From positions 1-55,018 of the IMG/VR virus record IMGVR_UViG_3300031787_000155: 55,018 nt of DNA; one strand, given 5' to 3'. Below the pieces are notes generated by a model that did no database searches, had not been told where the DNA came from, and saw only the letters and a list, made by a program, of their open reading frames with translations. The DNA comes from a virus. Below, in pieces: positions 15,756-25,131 of the stretch. The translations under genes were made by a program, and so were the position numbers. Position 1 is the stretch's first letter. Each line of letters starts with the position of its first letter.

Positions 15756-16062
15756 CTTCATCTCGAAGCATATTCAACAGGGTCAGCAGAAAGCAGCTAA
15801 GAAACTTACTGCACAGCTACGCCGTAAAGCCTACCAATCTGGTTGGCCATCTGGCGCTTCTAGACATCTAACGGTTGTCCCTTCTGATCTAAGCTACAAA
15901 GTTACCTATCCAGCAAAGCATGCCCAAACTGTAGAGGATGCTGAATACGGTACTGAGCATTCTCAACCTAATCCAGTAGTTCGTAATTTTTTGACTGGAG
16001 TAAAAGATACAGAGATGACTGCATACTTTGATAGAGTATTAAAGAAGGGTGGGCTGTTCTAA
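15739..16062 (+). CDS. head-tail joining protein, HK97 gp10-like
   Basis: A GTG start gives 107 residues. The segment YPAKHAQTVEDAEYGT followed by PNPVVRNFL matches the Y-A-x-x-VE-x-GT...QP(F/V)xR pattern of HK97 gp10/tail-completion proteins. The N-terminus is a basic helix (QQKAAKKLTAQLRRKA). Position directly before the tail terminator and sheath supports a neck role. It overlaps the next gene by one base. Confidence 0.65.
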   Translation: MTSVSNFISKHIQQGQQKAAKKLTAQLRRKAYQSGWPSGASRHLTVVPSDLSYKVTYPAKHAQTVEDAEYGTEHSQPNPVVRNFLTGVKDTEMTAYFDRVLKKGGLF

Positions 16063-16676
16063 TGCCATTTATTTTAAATGAGGACCAGGCGCTAAAGGCA
16101 GCCCTGTCTGGAATCACGGTATCTGACTCAGGTAACTCAGCACGTCCAGTAGGCGTATGGTTTGGGCAGCCTGATCCAGAAATTAGATTTCAATCCTATC
16201 CGTATATCACTATAGATTTAATAAATGTAACTATTGACTCTGAAAGAGAAATGCGTGGCGAGTGGTACTTCACTCCCGGAGAACATAAATATAGTCCTGA
16301 AGGAACTGTGGACGGGCAAGAATATAGGTCAAGTCTTCCTATTCCCGTATATCTAGATTATCAAATTACTACATATGCTCGTCAACCAAGACATGACCGG
16401 CAGATTATATACGAGTTAACTAAACCAACTCGTATCCCATTTAGATTTGGCGGCCTAGTAATCCCAGAAGATCGAAGCATTCGTCGTCTGGATCTTATCG
16501 GGTTTGCCAAAAGAGACACGACTGAACAAGACAAGCGCTTGTTTAGAAATGTTTACACTGTCCGAATTAGCTCTGAGCTCTTCCAGAAAGAGTTTGCAGA
16601 TGTCTATAAGGTCACTCAAAATCCAAATATCGATATCCAATACACGGCCACTCCATTCGAAACAATAACGCTATAA
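16062..16676 (+). CDS. putative tail terminator/completion protein
   Basis: The 204-residue protein stands immediately before the sheath gene, the usual place of the myovirus tail terminator. It includes PDPEIRFQSYPYITIDLINV and a strand pattern (PIPVYLDYQITTYARQPRHDRQI) found in tail terminator-like proteins that hold an alpha-beta fold. No single signature residue could be checked. It shares one base with the previous stop. Confidence 0.6.
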   Translation: MPFILNEDQALKAALSGITVSDSGNSARPVGVWFGQPDPEIRFQSYPYITIDLINVTIDSEREMRGEWYFTPGEHKYSPEGTVDGQEYRSSLPIPVYLDYQITTYARQPRHDRQIIYELTKPTRIPFRFGGLVIPEDRSIRRLDLIGFAKRDTTEQDKRLFRNVYTVRISSELFQKEFADVYKVTQNPNIDIQYTATPFETITL

Positions 16677-16723
16677 CATGGAAACTCGAGACAATATAAA
16701 CCTAAACTCAAGGAGAAATACAT

Positions 16724-18256
16724 ATGGCTACATACAGTAGACCAGGTGTCTTTATCAACGAGGTACCGCTTCCAGAATCGGTAGCTCTTGGAGATGTAGG
16801 AACAGCGGCTGGTGCATTTGTTGGTCCCCTAGAAAAGGGACCTGCAACAGCTCCAGTATTGCTTAACTCCTGGACATCATTCACCAAAATTTTTGGTGCT
16901 TTAAATGACACTTACCCAGTAACTTGGGCAGCATATAACTTCTTTGCTAATGGTGGTCGTCAGCTCTACGTAAAGCGTATTACTGGCACCGGTGCAGCAA
17001 AGGCTAGCGTAATCTTAACAGACCGGGCTTCAGGGGGTCTTAACACACTCGCTGTAGAAGCTGAAAACGCAGGTGCATGGGGTAATAACATTGCCGTTGA
17101 AGTAACAGACGCAGGAGTAGATGATAGATTTAATCTTGTTGTATCTGTAAGCGGCGTTGTTGTAGAACAGTTTACCGATCTAAGTTTGGTAGATAATGAT
17201 CCAAGATTTGTAGAGTCAGTAGTTAATTCTGGCTCTGTATATGTACGGGTTAATGATCTAAACTCAGCATCTGTTGCTCCAGATAATATGCCAGAAGCTG
17301 ATGGCTTAAAAGCCCTCAGTGGAGGTGCAAATGGATCTGCCCCAACAAGAGTTAATTACTCAGATGGATTGGCAACTTTTGATGCCATTCAAAACCCACT
17401 CGTCTTTAACATTCCTAACGCAGCGTACATTTACTTGCCAACAGGAAGTAACGATGATCGTACCCTCTCCCTTAACGTACAGGGAGATCTTGTTAATTAC
17501 TGCGAACTACGCGGAGACGCTTTTGCAGTAGTTGATATTCCACAGGCTCAAACAAGAGCACAGGCCGCTACTTATGTGACTGATCTAATTGCTGCAGCAC
17601 CAGATTCAGATGGTGGAGTTGCAGCCGCTTACTGGCCATGGACCTTAATTCCAGATAGCCTCCGTGCTGCTGGTGGCGCAACCCGCCTACAGGCTCCTGG
17701 TGCAGCTATGGTTGGTCAGTACCTTGCTACTGATGCTTCTCGTGGTGTCTTTAAGACTCCAGCAGGCCTAACCAATTCTTTAGCAAACGTAGTTGCTACA
17801 GAGCGTTTGCTAACTAACGCAGAACTCGATGCGTTAAACAATAGCACTAAACCTATCAACGCAATCCGCCAGGTTCCTGGTGCAGGAATTGTGTCAATGG
17901 GTGGACGTACACTTCGCAATACTTCAAATGAACGCTACATCAACGTAAAGCGTTCTTTGATTTATATCAAGAAAGAACTAGAGAACAGAAGCCAGTTTGC
18001 TTTGTTTGAGAATAACGATCCAAATCTTTGGAGACGTCTCAATACTACGCTGAGTGGTTTCCTTCTTAACTTCTGGCAATCAGGTGGTTTACGAGGAGCT
18101 ACTGCGGCACAGGCATTCTTTGTGCGTGTAGACTCTTCAACAACCTCCTTTACTGATATCCAAAATGGAATAGTTAATATCGAAATTGGAGTTGCGTTGC
18201 AATATCCAGCTGAGTTTATCGTTATTAAGCTAAGCCAACTAACCGGAAATGCATAG
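16724..18256 (+). CDS. contractile tail sheath protein
   Basis: The 510-residue protein begins with the sheath signature YSRPGVFINEVPLPES and GAFVGPLEKGPATAPVLLNSW, followed by FGALND and NGGRQLYVKRI. The C-terminal part ISMGGRTL, then YINVKRSLIYIKKEL and EIGVALQYPAEFIVIKL, matches the domain that meshes neighbouring subunits. A good AAGGAGA site lies upstream in the 47-base gap. It polymerises around the tube and contracts on infection. The size is normal for the family. Confidence 0.97.
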   Translation: MATYSRPGVFINEVPLPESVALGDVGTAAGAFVGPLEKGPATAPVLLNSWTSFTKIFGALNDTYPVTWAAYNFFANGGRQLYVKRITGTGAAKASVILTDRASGGLNTLAVEAENAGAWGNNIAVEVTDAGVDDRFNLVVSVSGVVVEQFTDLSLVDNDPRFVESVVNSGSVYVRVNDLNSASVAPDNMPEADGLKALSGGANGSAPTRVNYSDGLATFDAIQNPLVFNIPNAAYIYLPTGSNDDRTLSLNVQGDLVNYCELRGDAFAVVDIPQAQTRAQAATYVTDLIAAAPDSDGGVAAAYWPWTLIPDSLRAAGGATRLQAPGAAMVGQYLATDASRGVFKTPAGLTNSLANVVATERLLTNAELDALNNSTKPINAIRQVPGAGIVSMGGRTLRNTSNERYINVKRSLIYIKKELENRSQFALFENNDPNLWRRLNTTLSGFLLNFWQSGGLRGATAAQAFFVRVDSSTTSFTDIQNGIVNIEIGVALQYPAEFIVIKLSQLTGNA

Positions 18257-18266
18257 GAGATAACTC

Positions 18267-18893
18267 ATGTCAAATCCACAAAATACACTGAGTCAAATTG
18301 CTACAGATCAATTTCGCAATTTTCGATTCTTGGTATCTTTTGATCCAGTAGGTACGGTAGACACTGGTTGGGGAGATAAGTTCGGAAAGATGGGTTTTGT
18401 TTCTGTTTCCGGATTAACTGTCTCTACTGAAAGCATCGCTTACCGCGAAGGTGGATTCAATACCAACTTCCATCAGTTACCAGGTCAAAGCTCATTTACT
18501 CCAATTACTCTTTCTAAAGGCATCACCTTTGGACAGAAGGAGCATGCCCTATGGATGAAGCGACTATTCGCTATCTCCACGGGAACTGCTCAGAGTGGGG
18601 TAGGAGCTGAGTTCCGCTGCGACATAGATATTCAAGTACTAAGTCATCCAAATCCAAAAGCACTAACCGGAAGCGATGACACATCAAATGGAAGTCAGTA
18701 TGACACTGACCTTCACACCTCTATGAGATTTAAGGTGTACAATGCTTGGATTACCAACATTGGATACAGCAATCTTGATGCGGGTGGCAATACCCTCATG
18801 GTAGAAGAAATGACTCTAGTCCATGAAGGTTTTGATGTTTCATTTGCTACTGGATTGACTACAGCAGGATCAGCAGCAAAACTAAGTCTCTAA
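18267..18893 (+). CDS. tail tube protein, T4 gp19-like
   Basis: The 208-residue protein lies directly after the sheath and has the gp19-type pattern FRNFRFLVSF...VSVSGLTVSTESIAYREGG, then PGQSSFTPITLSKGIT and the C-terminal NAWITNIGYSNLDAGGNTLMVEEMTLVHEGF. These tubes stack as hexameric rings through which DNA passes. AGGAG upstream supports the ATG. Confidence 0.95.
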   Translation: MSNPQNTLSQIATDQFRNFRFLVSFDPVGTVDTGWGDKFGKMGFVSVSGLTVSTESIAYREGGFNTNFHQLPGQSSFTPITLSKGITFGQKEHALWMKRLFAISTGTAQSGVGAEFRCDIDIQVLSHPNPKALTGSDDTSNGSQYDTDLHTSMRFKVYNAWITNIGYSNLDAGGNTLMVEEMTLVHEGFDVSFATGLTTAGSAAKLSL

Positions 18894-18912
18894 ATTAGAT
18901 AAGGAAAACTAA

Positions 18913-19731
18913 ATGACTACTGATACGACAACCATAAGCGCGGTAGATAATCCCGCTTTGGTAAATCAACTAACCGAAAAAGCACTTAAGTCTGTGCCTC
19001 AGGAGGCGGTTCGAGAGGAATCTCCAATCAAACCGCCTTCTGATCCACAAGTAACTTTGTTAGCGGGGTTACAAGTTCCGTTTGGTGAATTTATTTCAAC
19101 AGCTGAGGTAAGAGAACTTACAGGAGCGGACGAGGAAGCTATCGCAAGAATCTCAGATATATCAAAAGGTTTAATGACAATACTAGAACGTGCTGTTGTT
19201 AAGCTAAATGATTCGCCAGTAGACAGGGATCTTTTAGATACTATGTTGGCTGGAGACAGAGAACTTCTGTTGTTAGAGATTAGAAAACTTACTTTTGGAT
19301 CAGAAGTAGCTATAGAAGGCCAAATCTGTTCTAAGTGTGAAGATACAAAAAGCATTACAATTGATTTAGATAAAGATGTGCCGATGAAGAAGTTAGAAAA
19401 CGATCCAGTATTTACAGTAAAATGTAAAATTGGGGACGTTAAAGTAAAGCTTCCAAACGGTGTAGTACAAAAGCAACTAGTAACAGCAACAAATAAAACA
19501 GCTCCAGAATTGGACTCCATAGTATTAAAGAGCTGTGTTCTAGAGATCAACGGCAATCCCATCTTAGATTCAAGTACTGTCCTTAAGATGAGCGTCTCAG
19601 ATCGTAGAGCAATCCTAAACGCTATATCAGAACGCAACCCCGGCCCACAACTTCAACAAATCAAGAAAGAATGTCCAACTTGCGGTCAGGAGGTATCGCT
19701 TCCGCTAACTTTAGCGGACTTGTTTCAGTAA
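18913..19731 (+). CDS. tail assembly chaperone, 0-frame product
   Basis: The 272-residue product sits between tube and tape measure, where tail assembly chaperones are found. It has helices (REESPIKPP, GADEEAIARISDISKG) and two CxxC pairs (CSKCED near residue 138 and CPTCGQ near 256) that could bind zinc as in T4-like hub-assembly proteins. Translation ends at TAA 19729-19731. A 55-residue extension in another frame follows, so the short form is probably the major one of a frameshifted pair. Confidence 0.75.
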   Translation: MTTDTTTISAVDNPALVNQLTEKALKSVPQEAVREESPIKPPSDPQVTLLAGLQVPFGEFISTAEVRELTGADEEAIARISDISKGLMTILERAVVKLNDSPVDRDLLDTMLAGDRELLLLEIRKLTFGSEVAIEGQICSKCEDTKSITIDLDKDVPMKKLENDPVFTVKCKIGDVKVKLPNGVVQKQLVTATNKTAPELDSIVLKSCVLEINGNPILDSSTVLKMSVSDRRAILNAISERNPGPQLQQIKKECPTCGQEVSLPLTLADLFQ

Positions 19732-19894
19732 AGAGCTTAGCTACGAAAATTTAATTATTTCATTAGATTACCTAGCACAGTTTTATCCTGGGTGGTCTTT
19801 GACAGAGTTAAAAGGGCTTAGCTTGCGAGAACGTATGATCTGGTTGGACAGAGCAATTAGTAGACCTAGGGGTGGAAGCATTGGCAAGTTATGA
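18913..19894 (+). CDS. tail assembly chaperone, frameshifted long form
   Basis: Downstream of the 0-frame stop, the frame that is +1 (equivalently -2) is open from 19715 to the TGA at 19892 but has no early start codon. It encodes a convincing protein segment including SYENLIISLDYLAQFYPGWS, then LTELKGLSLRERMIWLDRAI. If the shift occurs at TTT C (19723-19726), the fusion is about 326 residues (271 plus 55). The extension overlaps the tape-measure start, the standard geometry for chaperone long forms. No experiment is available, so this is a prediction. Confidence 0.7.
19720..19731 (+). promoter_or_regulatory. predicted +1 (or -2) programmed frameshift site
   Basis: The 0-frame ends TTG TTT CAG TAA. 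A Phe tRNA on TTT (19723-19725) can move +1 to TTC (19724-19726) with full pairing, just before the stop codon, as in prfB-like +1 sites; the next codons are AGT AAA GAG. The window in which both frames are open is only 19715-19731. A -2 shift as in phage Mu would reach the same frame. Confidence 0.55.
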
Positions 19895-22800
19895 AAACTT
19901 GATGCCTGCTGGCGACGATAATATCGTTGGCGGGATGACTTCTGGTGTCGATAAACTATTTACAAAGATGGACAAAGGCCAAAAGCAAATGCTTAAGGTC
20001 TTTAAAGAAGTTGAAAAAGTTACCGAGAAGATAAAGAAAAATATGGAAGCCGCCAATGGCGGTAAATCATCCTCGGGAATGTCTAGCTCTTTGGGTGCTA
20101 TGCCCACGTTTGGAGCTTCACGGGCAGCAACTATTGCAGGTAGGGTAGGGCTAGGAACTGCAGCTGTAGGCGCTATTGGTATGGGCATGATGCCAAACAC
20201 AAGCGCTGCTGTTACACAACGTTTAGGTGCAGATGCTGTAGCAGGTATTAGTGGTCTTAATTCTCGTCAAGTAATATTAAGATCTAACAATGCGGTAGGT
20301 GGCGGAGCAACTAGCGCTATGGGTCCAACCATGGCGGCCATGTCCCTTATGTACAGTGGTGGCTATACAGCTAATAGCGGCACCTTTAGAAATGTTATGC
20401 CACAAGTTGGTGGCTTAAGTGCATTAACTGGCGGCACCAACGAACAGATGGCGCAAGGATTAGCCGGCATAAATGCTATGCGGTTCCTTCGCATAGGTGT
20501 TCAAGCTCGTGATACTAAAGGAAACTTACGACCACCTAATGCAATTATTAACGACACGTATAGATTTTTATACGGTGGGCGAAAAGTAACTCCAGAACAA
20601 GCCGCTTTAGTTCTTAATCCAGGATCTAAAGGCTATGCAACTATTCAAGCTATTGCTGGTGGAGATCAAAACCTTGCTGGAATTATCCAAATGGGAATCA
20701 TTGCTCGTGCAAAGAAAGACAGCCCTCTAAAAAAAGAAGACCTTAAAGGGTCAAACCGAGCACTAGATCTTTTGGGTGTTGGTCAAGAAAGCCCTATGCG
20801 AACTAACTTCCGCTACAACACTAGCGAAGCTCGTAAGCTACAGGCTACAGAAAAAGGTTTAGTAGGCGGATACAACGTAGCTATGAGAACAACAGCTGCG
20901 GTTAACGATGGTTTTAGCAAGCTAGCAGAAGAGGCTGCAGGCGTTGCAAATGCATTGGGAACACTACGTGGCGTACTCCAAACATTACCTGCAGCAGGAA
21001 ATACCGGAGCTACTCTAACTGGTGTAGCCGGTACTGCAGCAAGTGTAGGAATGAATATGTACATGCTTTCTAAGATGCGTGGACTTTATGCAGCGGGAAC
21101 TGCCGGTGCTGCAGCAGCTACGGGAGGCGTTACTGCTGGTGGTGCAGCTGCAGCAGCAGGAGCTACCGGTGCAGCAGGATACTTAGCAAAAGCAAAAGGT
21201 TTATTTAAGGGCGGATTTAAAAGTCCTTTTGTAAAAGGATTAGGAAGAGCTGGACTTGCACTTGGCGTATATCAAGGCATGGAGTTTTTACAAAAGAGGA
21301 TGCAGGTGGGTCCTGGCTGGCTTCGTGCTGGCGGTAACTTTATGTTTGATTTAGGCCAGGGTGCGTTAACTGGTTTAGCTGCTGGCGGTATACCTGGAGC
21401 AGTTGCAGGAACTGTGGCTGGTGGAGTGGGATCAATAGCAAATCCTTACGGACAAGGTGGCGACTGCACTCACGGAAATGTTGGGCCACATAAGTGTGGT
21501 GTTGGTGGAGACAACAGCACAAGTATGCAGAATATGCCTGCCGGATCTATGTCTGCTCCACAAAAAGGATTTACAACAGGTAAGGGTCCGGGCAATCAAG
21601 ACACTAAAGGTCAAATATTTGGTATGCCTGTCCCGGCAGGTACTAGAGTTACTTCTCATTACGGTCCTCGAGATAACTCAAAGAACCCACAAATTTCTGC
21701 ATACCACAGGGGTATTGACTACGGTGTACAAGTAGGTACTCCAATTGTTGCAGCAGCTAACGGTACGGTTACACATGCCGGAACACATAGGCAATACGGA
21801 TACTACATAATTCTAAATCACGGAAAAAAGAGCACTCTTTACGGACACTTAAGCCAAATTTTAGTAAAGGTTGGGCAGCAAGTAAACAAAGGCGATGTAA
21901 TCGCAAAGTCTGGTGGTAAGAGGGGTGCCCCTGGAGCAGGTACTTCTACAGGTCCTCACCTTCACTTTGAGCTTAGAGATCCTGGCGGAGTTGGAGCACA
22001 AGGGCGAGTAAACCCTAAGAGTTTCTTTGGTAAATTAGTAAGTAGTGTTAAGAGCGCTGTAAGCAACATCTTTGGTGCTGTAAAGGGATTTCTAGGAATA
22101 GGTAAAGAAAAAGAAGACATTAAAAGCAAAACTATTCGTAACTCTGGAGAGGGGCTGCGTTTTGAAGGAACGCTGTCTAACCTAAGCAGCGTGCCATTAA
22201 GTGAGTCTTTAAGCAGCTCTATGATGTCTGGAGCCCCAGTAAACTTTGCTGATTTCCAAAGAGAGTTTCCAGCAGATGATATTGAACAAGGCATAAGATT
22301 TGGAAAATCTGGTGGGAAACATTTCTTAAACAACACCATAGATAAAGTGTCTGGTGACAGTGGGTCCATGGTTGGGGGAAGTAGAAAAGGACTAATTCAG
22401 TTCTTACACAATATTGGTTTTAGAGGAAAAGCTTTAGATACTGCGTTTGCTGTTGCATTGGCAGAATCTGGTGGTAATTCTGGAACTATCAATAAGCGTA
22501 GTAAGGATTATGGCCTATTCCAGATCAATATGGATGGCAAAAACTATGACGATAGAATAAAGAAAGAGTGGAACTATCACGGTACCAAGTTTAAATTAAA
22601 AGGGCTTGGTGATCTTTTAAATCCCACAACTAATGCCAAAGTTGCATATCACATGACGAACAAAGGAAGAAACTGGATTAGGTGGGTATCCCACAATACA
22701 GGTGACTATACCAAGTTCTTAGATGATGCAGTTATGGCTAGAGAACAAGCAGGTATAGGTGGAGACAACCCTGCAACTGCTGGCATGGCTATGGAAACTA

Positions 22801-22991
22801 CAGGTGCAGCGGGATACAGAAGATCTGGATCTATATCTGGATCAGTGACTAGTAATCAAACAATAAACGTAAAGGTAGACTTACAGCTTAAGGTAGATAA
22901 GTTAGGTAGTGCAGAGATTACCAGAGTTGCTTCTAGCTTAAAGAAGGCTATCAATGATGAGTTTAAGGTGAATGGACTGGGAGTTAACTAA
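19872..22991 (+). CDS. tape measure protein with M23 peptidase and lysozyme-like domains
   Basis: About 1039 residues from the GTG at 19872; the TTG at 19881 is an alternative with an AGGGGTGG site 5 bases upstream. The N-terminal half is helical and Ala/Gly-rich with hydrophobic segments (about residues 80-110 and 375-530). A Cys/His patch (CTHGNVGPHKC, from 532) may bind metal. An M23/LytM endopeptidase domain follows, with H612-x3-D616 and HLHF (696-699). A lysozyme/SLT-like domain has E865 in ALAESGG and a GLFQIN motif near 880. The protein sets tail length and should cut peptidoglycan as DNA enters. Confidence 0.92.
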   Translation: MEALASYENLMPAGDDNIVGGMTSGVDKLFTKMDKGQKQMLKVFKEVEKVTEKIKKNMEAANGGKSSSGMSSSLGAMPTFGASRAATIAGRVGLGTAAVGAIGMGMMPNTSAAVTQRLGADAVAGISGLNSRQVILRSNNAVGGGATSAMGPTMAAMSLMYSGGYTANSGTFRNVMPQVGGLSALTGGTNEQMAQGLAGINAMRFLRIGVQARDTKGNLRPPNAIINDTYRFLYGGRKVTPEQAALVLNPGSKGYATIQAIAGGDQNLAGIIQMGIIARAKKDSPLKKEDLKGSNRALDLLGVGQESPMRTNFRYNTSEARKLQATEKGLVGGYNVAMRTTAAVNDGFSKLAEEAAGVANALGTLRGVLQTLPAAGNTGATLTGVAGTAASVGMNMYMLSKMRGLYAAGTAGAAAATGGVTAGGAAAAAGATGAAGYLAKAKGLFKGGFKSPFVKGLGRAGLALGVYQGMEFLQKRMQVGPGWLRAGGNFMFDLGQGALTGLAAGGIPGAVAGTVAGGVGSIANPYGQGGDCTHGNVGPHKCGVGGDNSTSMQNMPAGSMSAPQKGFTTGKGPGNQDTKGQIFGMPVPAGTRVTSHYGPRDNSKNPQISAYHRGIDYGVQVGTPIVAAANGTVTHAGTHRQYGYYIILNHGKKSTLYGHLSQILVKVGQQVNKGDVIAKSGGKRGAPGAGTSTGPHLHFELRDPGGVGAQGRVNPKSFFGKLVSSVKSAVSNIFGAVKGFLGIGKEKEDIKSKTIRNSGEGLRFEGTLSNLSSVPLSESLSSSMMSGAPVNFADFQREFPADDIEQGIRFGKSGGKHFLNNTIDKVSGDSGSMVGGSRKGLIQFLHNIGFRGKALDTAFAVALAESGGNSGTINKRSKDYGLFQINMDGKNYDDRIKKEWNYHGTKFKLKGLGDLLNPTTNAKVAYHMTNKGRNWIRWVSHNTGDYTKFLDDAVMAREQAGIGGDNPATAGMAMETTGAAGYRRSGSISGSVTSNQTINVKVDLQLKVDKLGSAEITRVASSLKKAINDEFKVNGLGVN

Positions 22992-24844
22992 TGGCTTGGA
23001 CATATAAGAACCTTTCTTCCGTACAGGATGCAAACTCTGTATATCAAGCTGGGTATCCAGCATACTTTTGGACCGTAGATTGCTATGAGGCTGGGGGTCA
23101 AACTGCCGTTGCAGTCCCAGTCAACACAGATAATAAAAGCGTGTACAAAGGCAATACTATTTACTATGTAGTGAGGGTTTGGAAACAAAACGCTTTTCAA
23201 CTTAATCCCACAAGTCCTGCAACCCCTTTAACCAGAGACGATGATCTAGAGGTATATGTTTTAGACTCTTATAGGAATGCCCAAGCAGCAAACTTTGAAA
23301 TTAGCGAAGTTGAGTGGAGAAAGCACGAAAAATTATTTAAAAGAAAAACTGTTGGTGATTTCCCTTACTACACTGACCCAGGCTACAGCGTAAGCAGCAG
23401 TGGTGTAACTACAGACGCAGAAACAACAAAAAGACTTTTTGTATTTACCGTAAGAGCGAAAAAATCAAATGTGTTTCTTCAACCAGATATTTATGTAAAA
23501 CTAAAGAAAAATGGAAATGAAAACAATTCAAACGAAGATAGAGAAGTTCTTCCCCACAGTAGTACATATGTTACTGGCATAAGTTTTACTAACGCTATAT
23601 CCAAAACCACATCTATACCAAAAATTGTAAAACAAGAGGCGTACCAGGAAGAACTAATTGCATTAGATAGGTGCTCTACCCCCAATCGATGGGCTGCTGT
23701 AATTAAAGAATTGGATATCAAACCAAACGCTGTAAATTGGTCTTTACGATATTACCCCCTAGATGCTGACAATATGAGCCCCGCAGTATTAAAACAAAAT
23801 GTGCAAACTATTTATATTGGCTATGACAGTAGGGTGGGAGTGCCTGGACCCGACGGGGTAGACCACGGAAGAGTGGCAAGAACAAGATTAACTGAAATTA
23901 GGAACAACACCTGTAAAGAAGCTGAAGATGGTGGACCTTCAGAAGAACCTGATTTTGATAGGGGAAGACCAGAAGATTTTAAAGACTACTCTAGGACTAA
24001 TCCCCCCAACCATTTTTACACTAGAAGTCCGTCCCACTGGGCAAAAATAAAAGATCAATACCTAAAAGATACTAAAACAACTCGTAGAGCAAGTTTTGTT
24101 GTTCCAGGTAAAAAGGATCTTTTATATGAAGAGACTTCAGAAAAAGGTGTCTTAGGAATGCTCTTTCAAGATACGCAAACAGCTAAAGCATTAAATGCGG
24201 ATACAAAAAAACCTTGGGGATTTAGGTTTATATACAACCCTACCTACGTCTCTTATGGTACTCAAATGGATACCTCTATTGACTGGATATTGGCAACACA
24301 CGATCCAGCCAACTATATTGGTGGAAGCTTTAGCGTGAGTGTTCAGCTATACCTAAACCGAGTAGTAGACATGACTGAGCTTGCTCCATTAAAGGGTAAG
24401 AATCAACCCTACTCAAAAAACTATCCTAGAGGGTTAACTGCGCAAGAAGTTGAAGGAATTCTACATAGAGGCACCGAGTATGATCTAGAGTTTTTATATA
24501 GAGTAGTAAACGGCGATCCAAAAGAAAGCTCTGGAACTTTACTAAGCTATAGCGAGGGTGGTTCAAAACCTAAAACTGCTGACTTTGGTTATATAACTGG
24601 AACTCCGGTATGGTTAAAAATCCACCCTAATATGAGGTACAAGGTATCGCTTGCGTCTTTAAACGTAAACCACGTTATATTTAGCGAACAAATGATCCCT
24701 ATGTTTTCTATTGTAGACCTTCAGTTTATTAGGTACCCAGTTATTAGCGATACAGACGAGAAAGTACAACAAGCCTGGTCTGATAAGAAGAAGAAGGTAC
24801 GCACTGCTAACGTTGAAAAAGAAGGTGAGCAGCCAAGTCAATGA
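22991..24844 (+). CDS. baseplate/tail minor protein after tape measure
   Basis: The 617-residue protein overlaps the tape-measure stop by one base. It is beta-rich, with YAFW-type strands near the start (YPAYFWTVDCYEAGG), a Glu/Arg-rich loop in the middle (about 305-350) and a C-terminal part (GFRFIYNPTYVSYGTQMD; FSVSVQLYLNRVVDM) that resembles proteins joining tail tube and hub. Position between tape measure and gp53-like gene is that of a distal tail or hub protein. The family was not identified, and the Lys-rich end overlaps the next gene by 4 bases. Confidence 0.65.
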   Translation: MAWTYKNLSSVQDANSVYQAGYPAYFWTVDCYEAGGQTAVAVPVNTDNKSVYKGNTIYYVVRVWKQNAFQLNPTSPATPLTRDDDLEVYVLDSYRNAQAANFEISEVEWRKHEKLFKRKTVGDFPYYTDPGYSVSSSGVTTDAETTKRLFVFTVRAKKSNVFLQPDIYVKLKKNGNENNSNEDREVLPHSSTYVTGISFTNAISKTTSIPKIVKQEAYQEELIALDRCSTPNRWAAVIKELDIKPNAVNWSLRYYPLDADNMSPAVLKQNVQTIYIGYDSRVGVPGPDGVDHGRVARTRLTEIRNNTCKEAEDGGPSEEPDFDRGRPEDFKDYSRTNPPNHFYTRSPSHWAKIKDQYLKDTKTTRRASFVVPGKKDLLYEETSEKGVLGMLFQDTQTAKALNADTKKPWGFRFIYNPTYVSYGTQMDTSIDWILATHDPANYIGGSFSVSVQLYLNRVVDMTELAPLKGKNQPYSKNYPRGLTAQEVEGILHRGTEYDLEFLYRVVNGDPKESSGTLLSYSEGGSKPKTADFGYITGTPVWLKIHPNMRYKVSLASLNVNHVIFSEQMIPMFSIVDLQFIRYPVISDTDEKVQQAWSDKKKKVRTANVEKEGEQPSQ

Positions 24845-25131
24845 GTAACATAACGCGTCGTTCTAGATACTTTACTGGGCCTTTAGCTCAGCTTGAAAAT
24901 AAATCTACAGGCAACTATGACATTGCTGTTTACAGAGAGTTTGAAGAGCTAGGTAACATTAGTTTCTTTGATTACACCTGGGTGTTTGGAGATAGCCTAG
25001 GAGCCTTAGCCGATAAGCATCTGCTTAACTCGGTGCTGTGGTGGAAGATACTGGAGATAAACCCGACAATAACAGACCCGTTTGATATTGAGCCAGGAAC
25101 CGTTATTAGGATCCCGTATGTCAATAGATAA
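24841..25131 (+). CDS. LysM / T4 gp53-like baseplate wedge protein
   Basis: The 96-residue protein overlaps its upstream neighbour in ATGA. The end WWKILEINPTITDPFDIEPG then TVIRIP has the W-x-I-x-x-x-N...DP...PG-x-x-(I/L)-x-IP signature of gp53 and LysM-type baseplate proteins. It probably ties the wedge to the hub. The size and order are as expected in simple contractile tails. Confidence 0.8.
   Translation: MSNITRRSRYFTGPLAQLENKSTGNYDIAVYREFEELGNISFFDYTWVFGDSLGALADKHLLNSVLWWKILEINPTITDPFDIEPGTVIRIPYVNR

Noticed and set aside
18999-19637. 212-residue minus-strand open frame
   Set aside because: It lies antisense to the chaperone gene, gives Ser-rich noise and would need a minus-strand promoter within the tail operon.
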